Assembly (NCBI GenBank): GCA_035509315.1
Contig: DATJLS010000003.1
Location: 62,001-126,000, forward strand
Length of the DNA: 64,000 nucleotides
Direction of reading: 5' to 3'
DNA from: JAKAWQ01 sp035509315
Lineage (GTDB): Bacteria > Pseudomonadota > Alphaproteobacteria > Acetobacterales > Acetobacteraceae
How positions within the stretch are numbered: position 1 is the first letter of the stretch; every line of letters begins with the position of its first letter. The notes beneath the pieces were generated by a model. That model searched no databases. It was not told where the DNA came from and saw only the letters and a list, made by a program, of their open reading frames with translations. The translations under genes and the position numbers were made by a program. Shown here one piece after another: positions 8,310 to 17,181 of this stretch.

Positions 8310-8338
8310 TTGACAGGACTGAGGCGGTCCTGTATAAG
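8310..8338 (+). promoter_or_regulatory. Near-consensus housekeeping promoter upstream of rpoH
   Basis: TTGACA at 8310-8315 and TATAAG at 8333-8338 are separated by 17 bases. This is an unusually close match to the sigma-70 consensus for such GC-rich DNA. It starts right after the stop of the RluD-like gene and would give rpoH a leader of about 170 bases. Confidence 0.85.
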
Positions 8339-8456
8339 ACCGGCCATCCGGCAAGACTGGGCACGAGCGCTGGATGACTGAAGTGGTTGCCGCCTTTTAA
8401 GGGGCCCACCCGCGTCGGCCGAGTTAATGTGCCCCCAATCATCAGTGTCGGAGGGA

Positions 8457-8485
8457 GGGTCCCCGTGCTGTCGGGGAGGGGACCC
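8457..8485 (+). promoter_or_regulatory. Stable hairpin in the rpoH leader
   Basis: GGGTCCCC (8457-8464) pairs perfectly with GGGGACCC (8478-8485). An alternative shorter stem, CCCCG with CGGGG around tgctgt, uses the same left arm. It ends 16 bases before the AAGGAG ribosome site at 8502-8507. It could tune rpoH translation or mRNA stability, but it does not itself cover the ribosome site. Confidence 0.5.
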
Positions 8486-8513
8486 GTTTGCTTCAGCTGA
8501 AAAGGAGCTGCCA

Positions 8514-9419
8514 ATGGCCGCTGCCGTTATGAACCTCGCTCCGGAAGGTAACCTCTCCCGTTACCTCCAGGAGATCCGCAAGTTTCCGATGCTGTCGGCG
8601 GAGGAAGAACTCGCCCTCTCGCGCGCCTGGCGCGAGCACGGCGATGTAGAAGCCGCCCACAAGCTCGTCACCTCGCATCTGCGCCTCGTCGCCAAGATCG
8701 CCATGGGATACCGCGGCTATGGCCTGCCGCTCGGCGAACTCATCAGCGAAGGCAATGTCGGCATGATGCAGGCAGTGAGGCGGTTCGATCCGGACCGCGG
8801 CTTCCGCCTTGCCACCTATGCCATGTGGTGGATCCGGGCCGCCATTCAGGAATACATCCTGCACTCATGGTCGCTCGTGAAGATGGGGACGACCGCCGCG
8901 CAGAAGAAGCTCTTTTTCAACCTGCGCCGCCTCAAGGGACAGATGCAGGCGATCGATGACGGCGATCTTCAGCCCGAGCAGGTCGCCTCGATCGCCAAGA
9001 CGCTGGACGTGCCCGAGCAGGATGTGGTGAGCATGAACCGCCGCCTCGCGGCGCCCGACCATAGCCTGAACGCGCCGCTTCGCGTCGATAGCGAGGGTGA
9101 GTGGCAGGACTGGCTGGTCGACGAGACCGAGAGCCAGGAAACGGCCATGGCCGAGCGCGAGGAGATGGACGGCCGCAAGGCCTTGCTCGCCGGCGCGCTG
9201 AAGACGCTGAACGAACGCGAGCGGCACATCCTTCTCGAGCGACGGCTCAAGGACAACCCGACCACGCTTGAGGAGCTCTCGCAGCAGTACGGCATCTCGC
9301 GCGAGCGGGTGCGGCAGATCGAGGTGCGGGCGTTCGAGAAGCTGCAGAAGGCGATGAAGGCGAAGGTGGCCGAGCGCCGCCTCGCCACCCAGGGTGAAGC
9401 TGCCGGCGCCTCCGCCTGA
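8514..9419 (+). CDS. rpoH: RNA polymerase heat-shock sigma factor (sigma-32)
   Basis: A 301-residue sigma-70 family protein. Region 2 shows LISEGNVGMMQAVRRFDPDRGFRLATYAMWWIRAAIQEYI. The RpoH box QKKLFFNLRRLK, which separates RpoH from RpoD and RpoS types, is present, and region 4 ends with a helix-turn-helix (TLEELSQQYGISRERVRQIE). It directs RNA polymerase to chaperone and protease genes under heat stress. The ATG at 8514 has AAGGAG six bases upstream, while the longer frame from 8427 overlaps the leader hairpin. A strong promoter lies at 8310-8338. The gene is convergent with purA, with only 13 bp between the stops. Confidence 0.97.
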   Translation: MAAAVMNLAPEGNLSRYLQEIRKFPMLSAEEELALSRAWREHGDVEAAHKLVTSHLRLVAKIAMGYRGYGLPLGELISEGNVGMMQAVRRFDPDRGFRLATYAMWWIRAAIQEYILHSWSLVKMGTTAAQKKLFFNLRRLKGQMQAIDDGDLQPEQVASIAKTLDVPEQDVVSMNRRLAAPDHSLNAPLRVDSEGEWQDWLVDETESQETAMAEREEMDGRKALLAGALKTLNERERHILLERRLKDNPTTLEELSQQYGISRERVRQIEVRAFEKLQKAMKAKVAERRLATQGEAAGASA

Positions 9420-9432
9420 CGGGCTCCTTGGC

Positions 9433-10722
9433 TTAGCCCTCGAACGGATCGCGCATCAGGATCGTATCGTCCCGCTCAGGGCTGGTGGAGAGCAGCGTGA
9501 CCGGCGCCTCCACCAGTTCCTCGATCCGGCGGACATATTTCACCGCCGGGGCTGGCAGTTCGGCCCAGGAGCGGGCGCCGCGTGTCGAAGCCTCCCACCC
9601 CTCGAGCGTCTCATAGACCGGCACGGCCGCCGCCTGCGCTTCGGGCGCGGCCGGCAGATGGTGAAATAGCTCACCGCGGATCCGATACGCGACACAGATC
9701 CTGAGTTCCGGCAGACCGTCGAGCACATCGAGCTTGGTAAGGGCGAGCCCCTGGATGCCGGCGACCTTCACGGCCTGGCGCACCAGCACGGCGTCGAACC
9801 ATCCGCAGCGTCGTGGCCGCCCGGTCACGGTGCCGAACTCGCTACCCCGCTCGCCGAGCATCCTTCCGGTCGCGTCCGAAAGCTCGCTCGGGAAAGGGCC
9901 GGCGCCGACCCGCGTGCAATAGGCCTTGGCGATGCCGAGCACCATGCCGATCGCCGCCGGGCCGATCCCGGCGCCGGCCGCCGCCTGTGCGGCAACTGTG
10001 TTGCTGCTGGTCACGTACGGATAGGTGCCGTGATCGACATCAAGCATCACCGCCTGGGCACCTTCGAAGAGGATGCGCTTTCCTCCGCGTCGTGCCTCAT
10101 CCAGCCGCTGCCAGACAGGCTCGGCAAAAGGGAGGATTCGCGGGGCGAGAGCGAGCAGGCCGTTGAGCACCTCCTCCTTCTCGAAGAGCGCGGCGCCAAG
10201 GCCGGCCAAAAGCGTGTTGTGATGGCGCAAGAGCTCGTCGAGCTTGGCCGAGAGCGTGGCAGGCTCGGCGAGGTCGGCCACACGGATTGCCCTCCGCGCC
10301 ACCTTGTCCTCATAAGCGGGTCCGATGCCGCGCCCGGTGGTGCCGATCCGCCTTTCCCCGCGGGCCGCCTCTCGCGCCCGGTCTAGGGCTGGATGCATCG
10401 GCAGGATCAGCACCGCGTTCTCGGCGAGCCGGAGGCTTTCCGGCGTCACCCGCATGCCCTGGCTCTCGACCTTCTCGATCTCGGCGAGCAGCGCCTCGGG
10501 GTCGACCACCACCCCGTTGCCGATGATGCCGAGCTTGCCCCGCACCACCCCGCTCGGCAGCAGGGAGAGCTTGTAGGTCTGGTTGCCCACCACCAGCGTA
10601 TGGCCAGCATTGTGGCCACCCTGGAACCGGACGACGATCTCGGCCCGGCTGGCCAGCCAATCGACCACCTTGCCCTTGCCCTCATCGCCCCATTGGGCGC
10701 CGATCACCGCGACGTTCGCCAT
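9433..10722 (-). CDS. purA: Adenylosuccinate synthetase
   Basis: A 429-residue protein, the usual length. It opens MANVAVIGAQWGDEGKGKVVDWL, the GTP-binding signature with catalytic Asp, and contains FQGGHNAGHTLV with the second catalytic His, GTTGRGIGPAYEDK for IMP binding, and FEGAQAVMLDVDHGTYPYVTSS. It joins IMP to aspartate with GTP hydrolysis, the first committed step to AMP. It follows hisZ on the same strand after 18 bp, so the two are probably cotranscribed, pairing histidine and purine synthesis, two pathways linked through AICAR. Confidence 0.98.
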   Translation of the reverse strand: MANVAVIGAQWGDEGKGKVVDWLASRAEIVVRFQGGHNAGHTLVVGNQTYKLSLLPSGVVRGKLGIIGNGVVVDPEALLAEIEKVESQGMRVTPESLRLAENAVLILPMHPALDRAREAARGERRIGTTGRGIGPAYEDKVARRAIRVADLAEPATLSAKLDELLRHHNTLLAGLGAALFEKEEVLNGLLALAPRILPFAEPVWQRLDEARRGGKRILFEGAQAVMLDVDHGTYPYVTSSNTVAAQAAAGAGIGPAAIGMVLGIAKAYCTRVGAGPFPSELSDATGRMLGERGSEFGTVTGRPRRCGWFDAVLVRQAVKVAGIQGLALTKLDVLDGLPELRICVAYRIRGELFHHLPAAPEAQAAAVPVYETLEGWEASTRGARSWAELPAPAVKYVRRIEELVEAPVTLLSTSPERDDTILMRDPFEG

Positions 10723-10740
10723 TCCCTACGAGACCACCTC

Positions 10741-11889
10741 TCAGGCTTCGCCAACCGGCACGGCGACTCCACCGCGCAGCACATGCGTGCAGCCGAGGCG
10801 CGGCGCGGCCGCCTCGGTTTCATCAAGCGCGGCCAGAGTCGCGAAGCCCTCGGCGCGAAGACGCGCCGCCGCCGCCTGATCCGCGCCCGCCGGGAGAAGG
10901 ACGCGAGGTGCCGGAGCCGGAAGCGATGCCGTGCGCAAAAGCGCATCCGAGAAGAGCGTAAGGCCGGTCGCCGGCTCCTGCTCGGCGGTGAGATATCGGC
11001 CCCCACGGCCGAGCTCTTCCGCACGGCCGGGCGAATAGACGGTGACGCAGACGCCGGTATGGTAGCGGAAGCCACGAAACTCGATCGGGTCGATGGTGAG
11101 CCTGAGATCCGGCGCCAACGCCCGGATGGCCGCGACCGTTTCCCGAAGCTGCTCCGCGAGCGCCAGGGCCGGCGGCGGCAGCGCGGCGGCGGCGAGGGCG
11201 GCAAGCGCCCCATCCGCTGGCCCGGCCGCCAGCAGAAGCTCGGTCAGGATCCGCGCGAGCGCCCCGCCCCCGCCATGGCGGGCGACAGCGGCCGCGTCCT
11301 TGCGGTCCAGCGCATGGGCGAGCGCCTGGCGTTCCGCGCCGGTGATGCCGGCCGCGTCGATCAGCGCCGGAGCGAGCGAGGGCAATGTCAGGTCATAGCT
11401 TGCGCGCGCGATGCCGAGCCGGGCCAGGGCCTCGGCCCCGACCACCACGATCTCAGCATCCGCCGCCGGGCTCGTGCTGCCAATCAGCTCGATCCCGACC
11501 TGGCCGACCTGCCGGTCCGGAACGATCTGCCCGCCATGCACCCGAAGGCACTGCCCCGCATAGGAGAGCCGAAGCGGGCGCGGTGCGCCGGCAAGCCGGG
11601 TTGCCGCGATGCGTGCCACCTGCGGCGTAATATCGGCACGGAGGCCGAGCATCCGCTGGCTCTCCGGATCGACGACGCGAAACGTCTGATCGGCGACAGC
11701 GGCACCGGAACCGGCGAGCAGACTGTCCGCAAATTCGAGCAGCGGCGGCTTGACGCGCTGATAGCCGTGGGCAGCGAACACATCCATGACAAGGCCGACC
11801 GCACGCGCTTCCCACTCCGCCTCGGGCGGCAGCAGATCGCAGAGGCCGGCAGGAAGCAGGGCCGGGTGCGGGGGCGGATCGTCAGTCAT
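10741..11889 (-). CDS. hisZ: ATP phosphoribosyltransferase regulatory subunit
   Basis: A 382-residue class II aminoacyl-tRNA-synthetase-like protein. It shows a HisRS-like fold (LLPPEAEWEARAVGLVMDVFAAHGY, RVVDPESQRMLGLRADITPQVARIA, LRLSYAGQCLR, IGSTSPAADAEIVVVG) but the C-terminal tRNA-binding part is poorly kept, as expected of HisZ. HisZ forms an octamer with the short HisG and carries the histidine feedback site for the first step of histidine synthesis. A short-form hisG must lie elsewhere in this genome. It is 18 bp upstream of purA on the same strand and is preceded by about 215 bp without a gene. Confidence 0.93.
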   Translation of the reverse strand: MTDDPPPHPALLPAGLCDLLPPEAEWEARAVGLVMDVFAAHGYQRVKPPLLEFADSLLAGSGAAVADQTFRVVDPESQRMLGLRADITPQVARIAATRLAGAPRPLRLSYAGQCLRVHGGQIVPDRQVGQVGIELIGSTSPAADAEIVVVGAEALARLGIARASYDLTLPSLAPALIDAAGITGAERQALAHALDRKDAAAVARHGGGGALARILTELLLAAGPADGALAALAAAALPPPALALAEQLRETVAAIRALAPDLRLTIDPIEFRGFRYHTGVCVTVYSPGRAEELGRGGRYLTAEQEPATGLTLFSDALLRTASLPAPAPRVLLPAGADQAAAARLRAEGFATLAALDETEAAAPRLGCTHVLRGGVAVPVGEA

Positions 11890-12106
11890 TGTGGTGGGAA
11901 ATGCGATGAGACCGGAGCGGAAGAATTGACGCGCCTATAGCATCTGCCCCCGGCGGTAGAAACCCCGCCCGGCATCCCGTGGACAGGCGTCCTGTGGGCG
12001 AAATGTTTGCCGGCGAAAATCGCCCGGCGAGCCGACACCGGACCGCAAACGGAACGAACAAGCGGGCCGTGTCACGCTTCCATCGTTGAAGCCAAGAATT
12101 TCCGAT

Positions 12107-12622
12107 TCACGTCTCTCGCCACCACTCCGCGCGCAGGAAATAGCCGTGCTCATCGTAGTGAAACGAACCCTCGCCGTCGAAGGTGTTTTTCAGCGCTTCG
12201 CCGATCCGCCGTGGCAGATGAATATCGGTGGTCGTGACAACGATCCGGCCGGACTCATCGCCGATCCCGATGATGCGGTTGAGCGGATGCTCAGCCTTCT
12301 CGATCTCTTCCTGCCGGCGAATGATGTGAAGAATCTCGTCCTTGTGCAGACCGACGAAGTCGCCGGTGATGGTGACGATACCGGCCGGATAATCGTCGTT
12401 GATCCGGTGGCAGGCCTGGCAAAGCTCCTCATGCGCATCTTCGGGCCGTTCAACCCACTGCCAGCGCCCGCCATGATAGACCGCGCCGCATTGGGGACAG
12501 ACCGTCGGCTCGCGAAGCTTGCCAGAGCGCTTGTACGGGTCGGTGATGGTCCGGTCCTGCGCCCGGCCCCAGCGGCGCGGACCCTCGGTCTGGCCGGAAA
12601 GATTGGCTGGCAATGTCATCAC
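12107..12622 (-). CDS. BCAM0308-like zinc-ribbon protein
   Basis: A 171-residue protein with two CxxC pairs, TVCPQCGAVYHGGRW and ELCQACHRI, spaced like a zinc ribbon. It is followed by DDYPAGIVTITGDFVGLHKDEILHIIRRQEE and a C-terminal KNTFDGEGSFHYDEHGYFLRAEW. This order matches the BCAM0308 family of uncharacterised proteobacterial proteins, named from Burkholderia. The function is unknown; the ribbon and the mixed alpha/beta tail would allow nucleic-acid or ribosome binding. The frame begins ATGATG, so the start may be at 12622 or 12619. About 215 bp of non-coding DNA separate it from hisZ. Cytosolic. Confidence 0.8.
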   Translation of the reverse strand: MMTLPANLSGQTEGPRRWGRAQDRTITDPYKRSGKLREPTVCPQCGAVYHGGRWQWVERPEDAHEELCQACHRINDDYPAGIVTITGDFVGLHKDEILHIIRRQEEIEKAEHPLNRIIGIGDESGRIVVTTTDIHLPRRIGEALKNTFDGEGSFHYDEHGYFLRAEWWRET

Positions 12623-12726
12623 ACATCATCGCTGCTTTGCTTACCCACGCCCGGTGCGAGCGGGCTCGGGCCACGAGCTTCTTTCGCCCCGATCCGGCGC
12701 CCTGGCCATGATCCTTGTCAATATGG

Positions 12727-13839
12727 TCAGCGCGTCACGAGATTGGCGATGAGGTCATTGATCCCTTTCGTGAGGCCCGCGAACATCCCGAAATCGACAC
12801 GGTTCACCACCACGAAGGCGCCGACATCGCGGCCCGGCGCAAAGGCGATGTAGCTCATGAAACCGCCACCGCCACCGCTCTTCTCGAGCAGCATCGGCTG
12901 ATCTCCGTGCGCGGCGAGCATGATCCAGCCAAGACCGATGCCGGCCATCGGCCCGGCTTCATCGAAGCCGATCGCCGCGGAGAGAGATTGGCGGGGGCGA
13001 TAGATCGCATGGCTCAGCAGCAAAACGGGGTCGGTGGTGTCGAGATTGTGACGGAGCCAGATCGCCATGTCCGCGCCCGTACTGTAGAGCCCGCCGCTGC
13101 CACCGGTCGCTTCCGTATCGACACAGGGGCCGGGACCGCCGATGCCGCTGCCGATCATCAGAAGCTGGCACTCGTCCGGCGTCGGATCGAGTGTCGTGTC
13201 CTTCATGCCGAGCGGCCCGGTCACCCGCGCGCTGAGCAACGTGGCATAGGGCTGGCCGGCGGCGGTGGCAAGCGCGTCGGCGAGCAGATCGAAGCCGACA
13301 TTCGAATAGGCGGCAACCGACCCCGGCGCCCAGCCGAGCTTTTCGCGGCTGAGCCAGGCCCACCGATCGGCGCGGGTCGGCCATGTGAAAGGCGGCTTCT
13401 CCGGCGCGAAGCCCATCTCGCGCGGCAACCCGGCAGTGTGAGTCGCGAGATCGAGCAAGGTGATCGGCGGCGCGCCGCTCACCCGTGGAACCGTAACGCT
13501 ACCGGCATATTGCTGCAACGGATCGGTGAGGCGCAGAGTGCCGTCAACCACGAGCGAGGCAAGAACCTCGGTCGTGAAGACCTTGCTGATGGAGCCGAGG
13601 CGGAAGAGGGTTTTCGCCGTCGGCTCGATCTTGTTGCCCTTCTCCGTCTCGCCATAGCCTTCGATCACACTGTCGTGGCCGCGCACCACCGCGAGCACCA
13701 TCCCCGGCGCGCCGGAGACGAGCCAAAGAACCGGACCGGTCAGCGCAATCGATTCGGCAAGCAGCGGATCCGCGGCGCGGGACGGGGTTGCCGCCAGCCC
13801 CAGGCAAAGAGCCAGGACAAGGCCAAGGAAGGATCGCAT
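12727..13839 (-). CDS. Secreted serine hydrolase, class C beta-lactamase/penicillin-binding protein type
   Basis: A 370-residue protein starting at 13839, where GGAGG lies six bases upstream. It has an N-terminal signal peptide (MRSFLGLVLALCLGLAATPSRAA) and the family motifs: catalytic SISK in LFRLGSISKVFTTEVLA, a YSN triad in AAYSNVGFDLLADALA, and a late EKSGGGGGFMSY region in place of KTG. This pattern fits AmpC/AmpH-like D-Ala-D-Ala carboxypeptidases or esterases that act in the periplasm; beta-lactam hydrolysis cannot be claimed from sequence. A longer frame reaching 14373 only overlaps the SDR gene and is not used. It lies 53 bp downstream of the SDR gene on the same strand. Confidence 0.85.
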   Translation of the reverse strand: MRSFLGLVLALCLGLAATPSRAADPLLAESIALTGPVLWLVSGAPGMVLAVVRGHDSVIEGYGETEKGNKIEPTAKTLFRLGSISKVFTTEVLASLVVDGTLRLTDPLQQYAGSVTVPRVSGAPPITLLDLATHTAGLPREMGFAPEKPPFTWPTRADRWAWLSREKLGWAPGSVAAYSNVGFDLLADALATAAGQPYATLLSARVTGPLGMKDTTLDPTPDECQLLMIGSGIGGPGPCVDTEATGGSGGLYSTGADMAIWLRHNLDTTDPVLLLSHAIYRPRQSLSAAIGFDEAGPMAGIGLGWIMLAAHGDQPMLLEKSGGGGGFMSYIAFAPGRDVGAFVVVNRVDFGMFAGLTKGINDLIANLVTR

Positions 13840-13892
13840 GGGTTGCCTCCGTTCCGCTTCGGGCCAACGGGGCGGTGCCGATCCGACCGGGA

Positions 13893-14645
13893 TCAGAACG
13901 AATAGCGCCGCAGTCCGCCGTCCACCGGGATCACCGTTCCCGTGATATAGCCTGCGCGAGGCGAAGCGAGAAAGACCGCGAGCACCGCCAGCTCCTCCGG
14001 CTCTCCATAACGGCCGAGCGGGATCTCGGCGGCGGAGAAGCGCGCGCGCTCCTCCGCAGGGTAGTTGCGCAGAATCTGCTCGCTCATGATCCGCCCGGGC
14101 GGGATCGAGTTGACGGTGATGCCATATTTCCCGACCTCGCGCGAAAGCCCTTTCGCCCAGGCATGCATCGCCGCTTTCGCTGCGAAGGCGGCGTTCAGCC
14201 GATCTGGTTCGGACTTGCCGGTGATATTGATGATCCGGCCCCATTTCGCCACGATCATCTGCGGCAGGAGCGCGTGCGTGAGCTGACGCTGGCGGGTGAA
14301 GTTGAGGGTGACCGCCTCTTCCCACGCCTCCTCCGGTGCGTCGATCGGCAAGGGCCGGCTGCCGCCGGCGCAATTGACGAGGATTTCCGCCTTCCCGAGC
14401 CCGGCCAGCGCCGCCTCAGCAATGCTACGTCCCGCGTCCGAGGCCATGATGTCCTGGACGATCAAAACCGGCCGAATGCCGCCTGCGATCACGATCTCTT
14501 CGGTGAGTGTCTCCAAAAGCTCCCCGCGCCGCGCGACAACCGCGAGCCGCACGCCCTCAGCGGCGAGCCCGCGCGCAATGGCGCGGCCGATCCCCATGCT
14601 CGCCCCGGTGACCAATGCGGTGCGATTCGCAAGCTGCAGATCCAT
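13893..14645 (-). CDS. Short-chain dehydrogenase/reductase without the canonical catalytic Tyr
   Basis: A 250-residue Rossmann-fold protein. TGASMGIGRAIA (13-24) is the NAD(P)-binding glycine motif, NCAGG stands for NNAG, and the C-terminal IPVDGGLRR is typical of FabG-like SDRs. The active-site region reads IINITGKSEP, then LNAAFAAKAAMHAWAKGLS: the YxxxK motif has Ala at the Tyr position and Phe next to it, and the usual ISS is NIT. Either this is a subfamily using other residues or the protein is not a classical oxidoreductase. The substrate is unknown. The next gene on the same strand is a secreted hydrolase 53 bp away. Confidence 0.85.
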   Translation of the reverse strand: MDLQLANRTALVTGASMGIGRAIARGLAAEGVRLAVVARRGELLETLTEEIVIAGGIRPVLIVQDIMASDAGRSIAEAALAGLGKAEILVNCAGGSRPLPIDAPEEAWEEAVTLNFTRQRQLTHALLPQMIVAKWGRIINITGKSEPDRLNAAFAAKAAMHAWAKGLSREVGKYGITVNSIPPGRIMSEQILRNYPAEERARFSAAEIPLGRYGEPEELAVLAVFLASPRAGYITGTVIPVDGGLRRYSF

Positions 14646-14775
14646 ATTTTCCTCGCTCCGGCTCCATCACCGGCCAGGGCATAGGCGTTGCAGTCCATTG
14701 CGGGAAGGGATGGGGTCCAGGTCCCGGGGCCCGGCCCGGATGCAAGGGGCCGACCAGTGAACGCGCGATCCTTCT

Positions 14776-14844
14776 CAGAGACTGTTTGAGAATGGGCTGT
14801 GGCGGTCGTCCGACTCATCACAGCACATTCTCAAACAGGCTCTG
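14776..14844. repeat. 69-bp inverted-repeat element (MITE-like)
   Basis: Two 26-base arms, CAGAGACTGTTTGAGAATGG.. and its counterpart ending ..CTCAAACAGGCTCTG, match at 24 of 26 positions and flank a 17-base loop. The arms resemble IS terminal repeats, so this may be a solo miniature element; that is inference. No second copy was seen in the window. Confidence 0.75.
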
Positions 14845-15292
14845 AGGCCTTTGCCATCGGTGCCGTCGTATCCCAATTTTGGCTGAAAGCGGAACGGCGG
14901 TTTCGGAGCATGAAGGAAACGAAAGCGGACATCGCCCTGACTGAACGGTTCAGCTGCCATCGGCCAACATAGGACTTCGCGCGAACAGCTTTGAATCCCC
15001 GCTGAAGGCCGCGACCGGACTTTCCCCCTGGCGTCCTGCCCGCAATTCGTGCCTCTTGGACGGACGCGTGCCTCCGCGATAGGCTGATCTTACCTCGGCG
15101 TCGTCGATCGCCACCGGGACGGTGGCGCGGTTCGTGGCGCCGACCTGCGTCGGTTCGCCGCATGAGGCCGCGCACCGGACCGGCCGGGCGATGGCCTGCG
15201 CTGCCGGCATCTCGCTGACATCGGGGCAGCGCATCTGCGCGGCGCACAAGCTGCAACCGCATCGCCTTCGCGCGGGCGCGCGTTACCAGGGA
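14845..15292. other. Non-coding stretch after the sugar ABC ATPase gene
   Basis: Several overlapping frames are open on the minus strand but none shows recognisable domains, good ribosome sites or a consistent codon pattern. Together with the adjacent inverted-repeat element it may be the remains of lost genes. I see no supportable gene here. Confidence 0.4.
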
Positions 15293-16099
15293 TCATTTCG
15301 CATCTCCTGCGGCTACGTCCCGCCGGAAGCTCTGCACCATGAACTCGATGAGTTCCTCCAGACTGATCTCACTTAAGCTCTTATTCACTGTCACCTGACC
15401 ATGCTGTATCACATTGATGCGATCGCAGATTTCGAAGAGGTGTGTGTAGTTATGGTCTATGACAATAATCGAGATGTTCGCCTTCTTAGACAGGCTGTTG
15501 ATCAGCCCAATGATTAGCGATGTTTCCTTTGCGCCCATTGCCGCGAGCGGCTCGTCGAGCAGCAGGATCTTGATGTTCTCCTGCCGGACCGCGCGAGCGA
15601 CGGCGATGGCCTGCCGCTGGCCGCCGGACAGCTTCGCCACTGGTGCGTCGACGGAAGGAATATCGATTCCGATATCGTCCAGAAACCGGCTCGCGGCGGC
15701 GCGCATCGCCCGGTTGCGAAGAAACCGAAACCAGCCGCCGCGCGTGTATTCGCGGTTAAGAAACAAATTGTGGTACACGCTGAGCTCGTCAACCAGCGCC
15801 AAGTCCTGGAACACGGTCTCGATGCCGTGCTGGCGTGCGTCCTGCACGGAACGGAATCTCACCTCCTCGCCGTCGAGATAGATGCGGCCACCATCCGGCC
15901 GATACAGGCCCGTCAAGATCTTGACCAACGTTGACTTGCCCGCGCCGTTGTTGCCGACCAGTCCCAGAACCTCGCCGCGCTCCAGATGCAAGTTCACGTT
16001 CCTCAACGCGGTAACGGGACCGAAGTTCAGCGAGATCTGCTCGGTCCGCAACACGTTCTCGACGCCGGCTGGTCCGTTTGCCCCGCCATTTGGCGTCAT
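15293..16099 (-). CDS. Sugar ABC transporter ATP-binding protein (single-domain, FrcA-like)
   Basis: A 268-residue ATPase. Walker A is GNNGAGKST, the signature is LSGGQRQAIAVARAV and Walker B is ILLLDEPLAAMG. Sequence such as LNFGPVTALRNVNLHL and TVFQDLALVDELSVYHNLFL is typical of the carbohydrate type (RbsA/FrcA), here with one nucleotide-binding domain instead of two. The ATG at 16099 overlaps the permease stop by four bases (ATGA), showing translational coupling. It powers uptake with the permease and the binding protein upstream; the sugar is unknown. A longer frame to 16654 only shadows the permease gene. Confidence 0.93.
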   Translation of the reverse strand: MTPNGGANGPAGVENVLRTEQISLNFGPVTALRNVNLHLERGEVLGLVGNNGAGKSTLVKILTGLYRPDGGRIYLDGEEVRFRSVQDARQHGIETVFQDLALVDELSVYHNLFLNREYTRGGWFRFLRNRAMRAAASRFLDDIGIDIPSVDAPVAKLSGGQRQAIAVARAVRQENIKILLLDEPLAAMGAKETSLIIGLINSLSKKANISIIVIDHNYTHLFEICDRINVIQHGQVTVNKSLSEISLEELIEFMVQSFRRDVAAGDAK

Positions 16100-17178
16100 G
16101 AGCGTACCTTTCCCTTTCCGCGTTGCGTGACGATCGAGAACACCAAGTTGACGGCGCGGCCAAACGACCCGCGCGGCCCTCGCATGGAAGTTGCCTGTTC
16201 GATCTGAACATTGAGGATCATGGCGAGCAGGATCGTCATGCCGGTGACCAGATCGAGGGCAAAGGAACTGGTGCCAAGGATGAGAAACCCATTCTTGATC
16301 ATACCCAGCACGCACGCGCCGATGCAGGCCCCGACCATGGTTCCGCGTCCCCCGGTGAGCGCGGTGCCGCCAATCACAGCGGAGGTCACGCCGTAGAACA
16401 TGAAGGTCAGGCCATCGGTGGCGGGGTCGAGGCTGCCAAGGTGATAACCGTCCAGGATACCGATCAACCCGCCCAGCAGTGCGCACAGCACGAAGCACCA
16501 GATTTTGATGCGCTCGACCCTGATTCCCGATTCCCTGGCGGACTCTGAATTTCCCCCCACGGCCACGATGTGCAGGCCAAAGGTCGTCCCTCGCAGCATG
16601 AGATGCAGCAACACGGCGATGCCCACGGCCCAGATGGCCTCGGACCAGGGCCATCCGCCCAGGATGTTCACCAACATGTGCGAACCGATCGGATTCGTCG
16701 GCGCCCCATTCGAATAGATGAGGATTATGCCCCTAAGGGCGAAGGCAATTCCGAGGGTGGCGATGAACGACGGCACGCGAAGGCTGATACTGATCAGGCC
16801 GTTGATGAACCCGAGCCCGCAGCAGACCAACAACGCAAGGACGACGCTCGGCAACACGGGGATACCTGCGTGATGCCAGTACGTCACGAAAAAGGGCGCT
16901 GCGATGTACATCTGGCCCACGGACAGATCGATCTCGCCCAGGATCAGGATCGGCACTTCGGCAAGCGCAAAGATGGCGAAGGGTGCGATGAATTGGGACA
17001 GCACCAGGGCGTTGTCGGATGTGAGGAAGTTCGGGGACTGGATTGCGAAGAAGATTGCCAACGCGACTGCGACCAAGGCGCTGACCACCTCGGTCAGATG
17101 CTGGCCGACGAACCGCCGCATAGCCGATGCGGGAATACGGCGGTTCCCCTCGCGCGATGCCAGGGCGTTTGAATTCAT
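16096..17178 (-). CDS. Sugar ABC transporter permease (RbsC/FrcC-like)
   Basis: A 360-residue inner-membrane protein with about nine or ten hydrophobic segments. GEIDLSVGQMYIAAPFF, VPSFIATLGIAFALRGI, VGGNSESARESGIRV and TALTGGRGTMVGACIGACVLGMIKNG are the conserved blocks of the BPD_transp_2 family (RbsC, XylH, FrcC). Its stop overlaps the start of the ATPase gene. The binding-protein gene lies upstream on the same strand but is separated by 539 bp holding a palindromic repeat and an IS630 relic, so the operon has been interrupted and expression of the permease may now depend on read-through or a new promoter. Confidence 0.93.
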   Translation of the reverse strand: MNSNALASREGNRRIPASAMRRFVGQHLTEVVSALVAVALAIFFAIQSPNFLTSDNALVLSQFIAPFAIFALAEVPILILGEIDLSVGQMYIAAPFFVTYWHHAGIPVLPSVVLALLVCCGLGFINGLISISLRVPSFIATLGIAFALRGIILIYSNGAPTNPIGSHMLVNILGGWPWSEAIWAVGIAVLLHLMLRGTTFGLHIVAVGGNSESARESGIRVERIKIWCFVLCALLGGLIGILDGYHLGSLDPATDGLTFMFYGVTSAVIGGTALTGGRGTMVGACIGACVLGMIKNGFLILGTSSFALDLVTGMTILLAMILNVQIEQATSMRGPRGSFGRAVNLVFSIVTQRGKGKVRS

Positions 17179-17181
17179 ATC

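Noticed and set aside
8427..8513. Upstream extension of rpoH
   Set aside because: Runs through the leader hairpin and lacks family similarity; AAGGAG is placed for 8514.
12727..14373. Long 548-codon frame extending the serine hydrolase upstream
   Set aside because: The extra N terminus is arginine-rich antisense-type sequence that overlaps the SDR gene on the same strand in another frame; a signal peptide with good ribosome site starts at 13839.
14831..15262. Minus-strand 143-codon frame after the sugar ATPase
   Set aside because: No ribosome site, no recognisable domain, and it ends within the inverted-repeat element.
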